Source: Planctomycetaceae bacterium (GTDB lineage: Bacteria; Planctomycetota; Phycisphaerae; Phycisphaerales; SM1A02). From it: DNA of 10,276 nucleotides. A program made the position numbers and the translations under genes. The first letter of the stretch is position 1, and each line of letters begins with the position of its first letter. Below the pieces are notes generated by a model that saw only the letters and a program-made list of their open reading frames with translations, was not told the DNA's origin and did not search any database. Below are positions 6,487 through 10,276 of the stretch, one piece after another. The stretch spans positions 1-10,276 of the forward strand of contig JAIYCA010000023.1 of assembly GCA_027488265.1 (NCBI GenBank), written 5' to 3'.

Positions 6487-7305
6487 ATGTCTGTCCTTCA
6501 ATCTTCGAACCCCGTCCTTTCCGATTCCGCACTCGACCGGATGATCGCCATGAATGGCGGCGTCGCTCGGTCCAACACGGCGTCCGTCCAAGGCGTCATG
6601 GCGAAGACCGGTCTCTGCACCGTGCTCGCCGTTGCCGCCGGCACCGTCGGCTACATGTTCGTCGCGGCGAACCCGACGCTCATGATGGTGGCCTTCATCA
6701 CGTCGCTCGTCGTGTCGCTGATCGCGTTCTTCGCACTCATGGCGAAGCCCGGGCTCGCGATTGTCATCGCGCCGATCTACTCGATCACGCAAGGTGTCGT
6801 CCTCGGCGCACTCAGCATGATTCTCGATCAGCAACTCGCATCGCGCGGCATCCAAGCGCCAGGCGGCCTTGCGCTGCAGGCATTTGTGATCACGGGCAGC
6901 CTCATGGCGACGATGCTCGCGCTCCACACCTTCGGCATCCTGCGCGCGGGTCCACGCTTCACGTCGGTCCTGACACTCATGACGCTCGGCCTCATGGTCA
7001 CCATGCTCATTGCGTGGATCGTGAGCCTCTTCGGCGTAAAAATGCCGTTTCTCGACCTGAACGAGGCATTCAACGGTGGCCAAGCGGCATGGATCGGCCT
7101 CGGCCTCAATGCTGGCATTCTCTTGCTCGCTTCGCTCTGGCTCCTCGTGGACCTCGCGCAGATCGACGAAGCCGTCGCGTCCGGCGCCCCCAAGTCAATG
7201 GAGTGGGTGCTTGCCTTCGGCCTGATCGTCACGCTCGCGTGGGTCTACCTCGAAGCGCTCAAGCTCGCATTCCGCATCGCGGCAATGTTCGGCGAGCGCA
7301 AGTGA
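6487..7305 (+). CDS. Bax inhibitor-1-like integral membrane protein (BaxI_1 type)
   Basis: A 272-residue protein with a short polar N-terminus and seven hydrophobic segments at about 41-60, 64-86, 88-112, 128-152, 159-182, 199-222 and 239-262. The C-terminal part, with VDLAQIDEAVASGAPKSMEW followed by AFGLIVTLAWVYLEALKL, is typical of the bacterial BaxI_1 branch of the BI-1/YccA/TMBIM superfamily. Members sit in the inner membrane; the best studied bacterial relative, Bacillus YetJ, is a pH-sensitive calcium leak channel gated by two aspartates. Asp222 is a candidate for one of these; the second is not obvious, with Glu256 a possibility. The biological role in most bacteria is unknown. A -10-like box lies right in front of the ATG, and the gene ends at a bidirectional terminator shared with the converging phoH unit. 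Confidence 0.88.
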   Translation: MSVLQSSNPVLSDSALDRMIAMNGGVARSNTASVQGVMAKTGLCTVLAVAAGTVGYMFVAANPTLMMVAFITSLVVSLIAFFALMAKPGLAIVIAPIYSITQGVVLGALSMILDQQLASRGIQAPGGLALQAFVITGSLMATMLALHTFGILRAGPRFTSVLTLMTLGLMVTMLIAWIVSLFGVKMPFLDLNEAFNGGQAAWIGLGLNAGILLLASLWLLVDLAQIDEAVASGAPKSMEWVLAFGLIVTLAWVYLEALKLAFRIAAMFGERK

Positions 7306-7366
7306 GCTGACGCGGCCCCAATCGCGGGAACGCGCGGAAACGCGCGAACCACAATCCAACTTAGAC

Positions 7367-7411
7367 AAAAAGACGCCAGCGCTCTCGGAACCGAGAGCGC
7401 TGGCGTTTCCT
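7367..7411. terminator. Bidirectional intrinsic terminator between converging genes
   Basis: A perfect 16-bp stem (7373-7388 with 7391-7406) closes over AA at its centre. Read on the minus strand it is followed by TTTTT (7371-7367), an ideal U-tract ending the phoH unit; read on the plus strand by TTTCCTTT, which is weaker but usable for the BaxI-like gene. It lies 12 bp beyond the stop of the small basic gene and 67 bp beyond the stop of the BaxI-like gene. It is the strongest terminator in the window. Confidence 0.92.
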
Positions 7412-7417
7412 TTCCGC

Positions 7418-7561
7418 CTACATCGAAACCTTGCGGTGCCGACGCTGGCGGTTCCACGTGTTCCGTGCGACGGGCGTCGGGTGAGAGCGCTTCAGGCGCC
7501 TCATCTCGGCCACTCGCCGGTTGGTGTCGAGCCACTCCGAAAACCGGAGCCGGTGCACCAT
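7418..7561 (-). CDS. Small arginine-rich protein in the phoH unit
   Basis: A 47-residue open frame I do not recognise. It starts with ATG-GTG 9 nt after the phoH stop and ends 12 bp before the bidirectional terminator, exactly filling the gap. Twelve Arg, two Lys and three His face only three acidic residues. The C-terminal half (VARNTWNRQRRHRKVSM) looks like an RNA- or ribosome-binding tail, and tryptophans stand at 10 and 36. Nearly all codons end in G or C, as in the neighbours. A longer overlapping frame in another phase runs through the terminator and is unlikely to be real. Start: ATG 7561 (GTG 7558 is possible); no Shine-Dalgarno site, so translational coupling to phoH is likely. Role unknown; a ribosome-associated or RNA-binding protein fits the composition and the PhoH context, by inference. 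Confidence 0.68.
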   Translation of the reverse strand: MVHRLRFSEWLDTNRRVAEMRRLKRSHPTPVARNTWNRQRRHRKVSM

Positions 7562-7570
7562 AGCACCAAT

Positions 7571-9013
7571 TCAGAGGATTTCCGCCGCCAAACTCGCCAA
7601 ATTTGAACGTTCCGTCTTCGAAAGTGACACATGACCCGCGATTCTCTGACCTTTGAACCGCTCAATCGCGTGTGCGAGGCCGTTGGACTGGGCATCGAGG
7701 TACGGGTTATCGATCTGCAGGATGTCGCCGCAGAGGACGATTTTGGTGCCGTCGCCGACGCGCGACACGATCGTCTTGATCTCGTGCGGTGAGAGATTCT
7801 GCGCCTCGTCGACAATCATGAATTGATGCGGAATCGACCGACCGCGAATGTAAGTCAGCGGTTCCATCACGACGCGCCCCGTCGCCATCAACTGGTCGAG
7901 CCGCTGTTCGGCCGTGCGGCTTTCGGGCCGCTCGTCGACGTGGCTTCCGCGCGTCGACAGCAAGTAGGTGATGTTGTCGAAGATCGGCTGCATCCACATC
8001 GACAACTTCTCGTCCTTGTCGCCGGGCAGATACCCGATGTCGCGACCGAGTGGCATGATCGGCCGCGCGGTGAGCAGTTTGTCGAAGCGTTCTTCTTTGA
8101 TCGTCTTGTGGAGACCAGCCGCGATCGCGAGGAGCGTCTTCCCCGTGCCGGCAGGGCCCGTGAGCGTGACGATCTTGACGTCGTCATCGAGCAGGAGTTC
8201 GAGCGCCATCGTCTGTTGGACGTTGCGACCCATGATGCCGTAGACCGGTTTGCGCGGGCCCGTCACCGGAATCGCGGCACCCGTGTCGGCAAGGATCCGC
8301 GCGAGCCCCGTGTGGTGCTCGTCCAGTTCGTCGATCAGCAAGATGAACTGATTCGCGACCGCTTCGACCGCGACGACATGCGCGCCATCGGGCGTGCGCG
8401 CCTCGAAGTCCGCCAGTCGTTCGATGCGCAGCTGCCGTTCGTCGTAGAGCTCATCGATGATTTCGCCGGGCACCTTGGCGACGAGGTAGCCCGCGTGGAG
8501 GAAGTCGGCCGCGATGTGATCGTGTTCGAAATCCTCGGCAGGAATGCCGAGCGCATCGCTTTTGACGCGCGCGTTGATGTCTTTCGAGATGAAGACCGTG
8601 CGCTTTCCACTCGCATGGAGATCGTGCGCGACGCCGAGGATGCGGTTGTCGGCCTTATCAAGATCGAGCGAGAAATCTGCGTGTGAGCCGCAGCGCGCGA
8701 CGCGAATCGAGCCGCCTTGTTCGTTCCATACGACGCCCTCGAAGAGCGCCCCTTGCGCGCGAAGTCGATCGAGCGCACGCGTGACATGTCGCGCGTTTCG
8801 GCCGCGTTCATCGTTGTTTTTCTTGAACGTGTCGAGCTCTTCAATCACCGCGAGCGGGATCACCACTTCGTGCTCGGCGAATTTGAAGATCGACTGCGCG
8901 TTGTGGAGGAGGACGTTGGTGTCAAGCACAAAGTGCTTGCGCGCCGTCGCTCGCGCAGATTGGGTGCGGGCGAGGCCTTCGGTCACGACATCCGTGCGAT
9001 CTTGATTCAGCAT
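7571..9013 (-). CDS. PhoH family ATPase with N-terminal PIN domain
   Basis: A 480-residue protein with two domains. Residues 26-160 are a PIN ribonuclease fold, with acidic residues Asp31 (LDTNVLL), Glu59, Asp122 and Asp145 placed as in metal-dependent PIN nucleases. Residues 255-480 are the PhoH ATPase with Walker A GPAGTGKT (286-293) and Walker B MIVDEAQN (399-406), plus the PhoH signature KIVLCGDILQIDNPYLD near 424-440. PIN-PhoH proteins of mycobacteria (PhoH2) are ATP-driven RNA helicases with sequence-specific RNase activity, so an RNA-processing role is expected. The start is well set: ATG at 9013 has a strong Shine-Dalgarno site. A 47-residue basic protein follows 9 nt after the stop. 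The upstream nif3 gene is separated by about 200 bp and may be transcribed independently. Confidence 0.94.
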   Translation of the reverse strand: MLNQDRTDVVTEGLARTQSARATARKHFVLDTNVLLHNAQSIFKFAEHEVVIPLAVIEELDTFKKNNDERGRNARHVTRALDRLRAQGALFEGVVWNEQGGSIRVARCGSHADFSLDLDKADNRILGVAHDLHASGKRTVFISKDINARVKSDALGIPAEDFEHDHIAADFLHAGYLVAKVPGEIIDELYDERQLRIERLADFEARTPDGAHVVAVEAVANQFILLIDELDEHHTGLARILADTGAAIPVTGPRKPVYGIMGRNVQQTMALELLLDDDVKIVTLTGPAGTGKTLLAIAAGLHKTIKEERFDKLLTARPIMPLGRDIGYLPGDKDEKLSMWMQPIFDNITYLLSTRGSHVDERPESRTAEQRLDQLMATGRVVMEPLTYIRGRSIPHQFMIVDEAQNLSPHEIKTIVSRVGDGTKIVLCGDILQIDNPYLDAQSNGLAHAIERFKGQRIAGHVSLSKTERSNLASLAAEIL

Positions 9014-9019
9014 GCAAGC

Positions 9020-9025
9020 CCTCCT
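9020..9025 (-). promoter_or_regulatory. Ribosome-binding site of the PIN-PhoH gene
   Basis: AGGAGG on the minus strand, 6 nt before the ATG, is a perfect anti-Shine-Dalgarno match and fixes the phoH start. It shows that the organism uses Shine-Dalgarno initiation, although most genes here lack such a site. Confidence 0.85.
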
Positions 9026-9063
9026 ATGGCTGGAACTGCGCTGAGTTATGTCACTCCGCAGGG

Positions 9064-9092
9064 ATAGTCGGTTCGGTTCGCTGACCTTTCAA
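9064..9092 (-). promoter_or_regulatory. Possible promoter of the phoH unit
   Basis: On the minus strand TTGAAA (9092-9087) is a good -35 match and, after exactly 17 nt, GACTAT (9069-9064) is a weak -10 match. It would give a leader of about 40 nt containing the strong ribosome-binding site. The -10 is poor, so this is tentative. Confidence 0.3.
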
Positions 9093-9112
9093 CCCATCCG
9101 CGCAAAGAACGT

Positions 9113-9192
9113 GAGAATTCTTGAAATAGAGAATTCTTGAAATGGGGAGTCCTTGAAATGGGGAGTCCTTGAAATAGGGAGTCCTTGAACGC
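9113..9192. repeat. 16-bp tandem repeat, about 4.8 copies
   Basis: Units lie at 9113, 9129, 9145, 9161 and 9177 (the last is partial, matching to about 9189). All share TTGAA. Units one and two begin GAGAATTC; units three to five begin GGGAGTCC. The final base of the first four units reads A, G, G, A. The array fills the nif3-phoH spacer and is more A/T-rich than its surroundings. A 7-bp inverted copy of the unit core (CAAGGAC, 9212-9218) can pair with GTCCTTG in the last unit (9181-9187), forming a hairpin after the nif3 stop. Confidence 0.92.
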
Positions 9193-9220
9193 GCGACTCG
9201 TTGAAGTCACCCAAGGACCG

Positions 9221-10276
9221 CTACTGCAGCGGATCGACGTCCGCGCGCGCGATCATGCATTCGAGACCCTGCGGCGATTCAAGCTTCCCAAGTTGCGTCG
9301 CCAATTGCGCCGCGAGCCGCGGCAGATAGCCGCGTTCGGTGTTGGTGTGCCCCGCAAGCACGACCTCGAGCCCGAGCGCGTGCGCGCGAAGCACATCGTG
9401 ATGTGAGAGTTCGCCCGTGAGAAAGAGCGTCGCGCCCGCAGCCGCGGCCTTTTCGAGGAGGCTCGCGCCGCTGCCTGCGCAGACCGCGAATCGCGTGTGC
9501 TGACGAGGCGAACCGCCCGGGGCAGGCCGAGAGACTTGCATCACCCCGCCGCCGAGATTTGGACGAACGGTCGCCGCGATTTCCTCGGCTGTTCGCGGTG
9601 TCGAGAGCGACGCCACGCGACCCGAACCGACGCGCGGATCGCCAGGGATCGCTGCGAGGGAAATCACGTCAAACGCTGGTTCTTCGTAGGGATGCGCCCC
9701 GCGCAAGGCAGCAACGACTCGACCGAGATCGCGGCGATGGAAGGCCATTTCGAGGCGAACCTCACTGACGCGCTCGAGGTGGCCGGGCTTGCCGACGGCG
9801 GGATTCGAACCCTCCGCGCCAAAGAACGTGCCCTCGCCTCGCACCGTGAACGAACAGTGTGTGTAGGCGCCGATTTGCCCCGCATTCGCCTCGGCGAGCG
9901 CGGTGCGAACCTCTTCAAGCGCCGACTCCGGAACGAAGACCACGAGTTTGTGCGTGTTGTCGGTGTTGCCGCCCGTGACGTTCACTGGCGGAGTGATTGC
10001 GCGAATGTCATGCGCCGCGGGATCGACCACTTCGACGAGCCAATCGTTGATGCCGCCAGCAACTGCGTCGAGCGCGGTGTGCGGCGAGTAGATCGCGATA
10101 CCCGCGCGAACCGCGTCGATCGCGACGCGCCCCTGCCACGTCGCGCCGTCGAGGCGTTCGAGCGGTTTGAAGAGGAGCGGGTGGTAGCCGACGATGAGAT
10201 CGGCGCCGGTCGCGCGTGCCTCGGCGAGGACGGCGGGCGTGACGTCAATCGTGAGAAGCACGCGGCGGATTTCGCG
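9221..10276 (-). CDS. Nif3-like dinuclear metal-binding protein (DUF34), 5' end outside window
   Basis: The frame is open to the window edge (351 residues visible) and the N-terminus is missing: the in-frame GTG at 10261 lies inside the first conserved strand (IRRVLLTID), so the true start is beyond 10276. Nif3 proteins form toroidal hexamers with a dinuclear metal site. Numbering from that GTG, ligands are His27 in GYHPLL, the HTALD motif at 61-65, and His305/Glu309 in GHTNTERG; TGELSHHD (282-289) is also a family motif. The YHP form replaces the HHP of E. coli YbgI. A PII/CutA-like middle domain (about 104-202) makes this the long three-part version. The family is often called GTP cyclohydrolase I type 2, but its reaction is not settled. 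The stop is TAG at 9221-9223. Confidence 0.92.
   Translation of the reverse strand, partial: REIRRVLLTIDVTPAVLAEARATGADLIVGYHPLLFKPLERLDGATWQGRVAIDAVRAGIAIYSPHTALDAVAGGINDWLVEVVDPAAHDIRAITPPVNVTGGNTDNTHKLVVFVPESALEEVRTALAEANAGQIGAYTHCSFTVRGEGTFFGAEGSNPAVGKPGHLERVSEVRLEMAFHRRDLGRVVAALRGAHPYEEPAFDVISLAAIPGDPRVGSGRVASLSTPRTAEEIAATVRPNLGGGVMQVSRPAPGGSPRQHTRFAVCAGSGASLLEKAAAAGATLFLTGELSHHDVLRAHALGLEVVLAGHTNTERGYLPRLAAQLATQLGKLESPQGLECMIARADVDPLQ

Noticed and set aside
5523..6532. Long minus-strand open frames (255 and 251 residues) opposite the zinc-ribbon gene
   Set aside because: Their translations are low-complexity Arg/Gly/Ala-rich, typical of antisense reading of GC-rich genes, while the plus-strand frame has regular cysteine pairs.
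7324..7345. Short direct repeat GCGGGAACGCGC / GCGGAAACGCGC
   Set aside because: Two imperfect overlapping copies in GC-rich sequence are easily expected by chance.
7245..7535. Minus-strand 96-residue frame overlapping the small basic gene
   Set aside because: It reads through the perfect terminator and into the end of the BaxI-like gene; the 47-residue frame ends cleanly before the terminator and is coupled to phoH.
7823..8686. Plus-strand 287-residue frame opposite phoH
   Set aside because: The minus frame encodes an unmistakable PIN-PhoH protein with Walker motifs; the plus frame is an antisense shadow.
9113..9192. CRISPR array
   Set aside because: Units are 16 bp and head-to-tail with no spacers between them, and no cas genes are near.

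Overview
The window is GC-rich chromosomal DNA with strong G/C preference at third codon positions. It looks like ordinary housekeeping sequence from an environmental bacterium: there are no insertion sequences, integrases, CRISPR arrays, tRNAs or rRNAs. The mix of genes (acpP-fabF, a lone FliN-type SpoA protein, a BaxI_1-type membrane protein, a PIN-PhoH protein, a three-part Nif3), the scarcity of Shine-Dalgarno sites and the long intergenic spacers suggest Planctomycetota, perhaps Phycisphaerae. That placement is an impression from gene content, not a test.

Plus-strand half (1-7305). A leader with a long inverted repeat precedes acpP and fabF, a tight two-gene fatty-acid synthesis unit. 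A spacer follows that carries a 17-bp tandem repeat starting inside the last codons of fabF. Next come a stand-alone SpoA-domain (FliN-type) gene, a cytoplasmic GH15 glucoamylase-like gene, a spacer with two hairpins, and a cobalamin-binding protein whose B12 module carries the signature of the CarH/LitR photoreceptors but has no DNA-binding domain. A cysteine-rich zinc-ribbon protein of unknown function and a seven-helix Bax-inhibitor-1-like membrane protein complete this half. Apart from acpP-fabF these genes seem separately transcribed: spacers are 75-250 bp and several hold terminator-like hairpins.

Minus-strand half (7418-10276). Reading right to left there is a Nif3/DUF34 metal-binding protein, cut at its N-terminus by the window edge, then a spacer with a 16-bp tandem repeat. 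After it come a PIN-PhoH ATPase with a strong ribosome-binding site and, 9 nt after its stop codon, a 47-residue very arginine-rich small protein. A perfect 16-bp-stem bidirectional terminator separates this unit from the converging BaxI-like gene.

The points most worth a second look are the CarH-like B12 protein without an HTH domain, the small basic protein coupled to phoH, the zinc-ribbon protein, the two unrelated short tandem repeats in intergenic DNA, and -10-like hexamers lying directly in front of start codons that lack a Shine-Dalgarno site.
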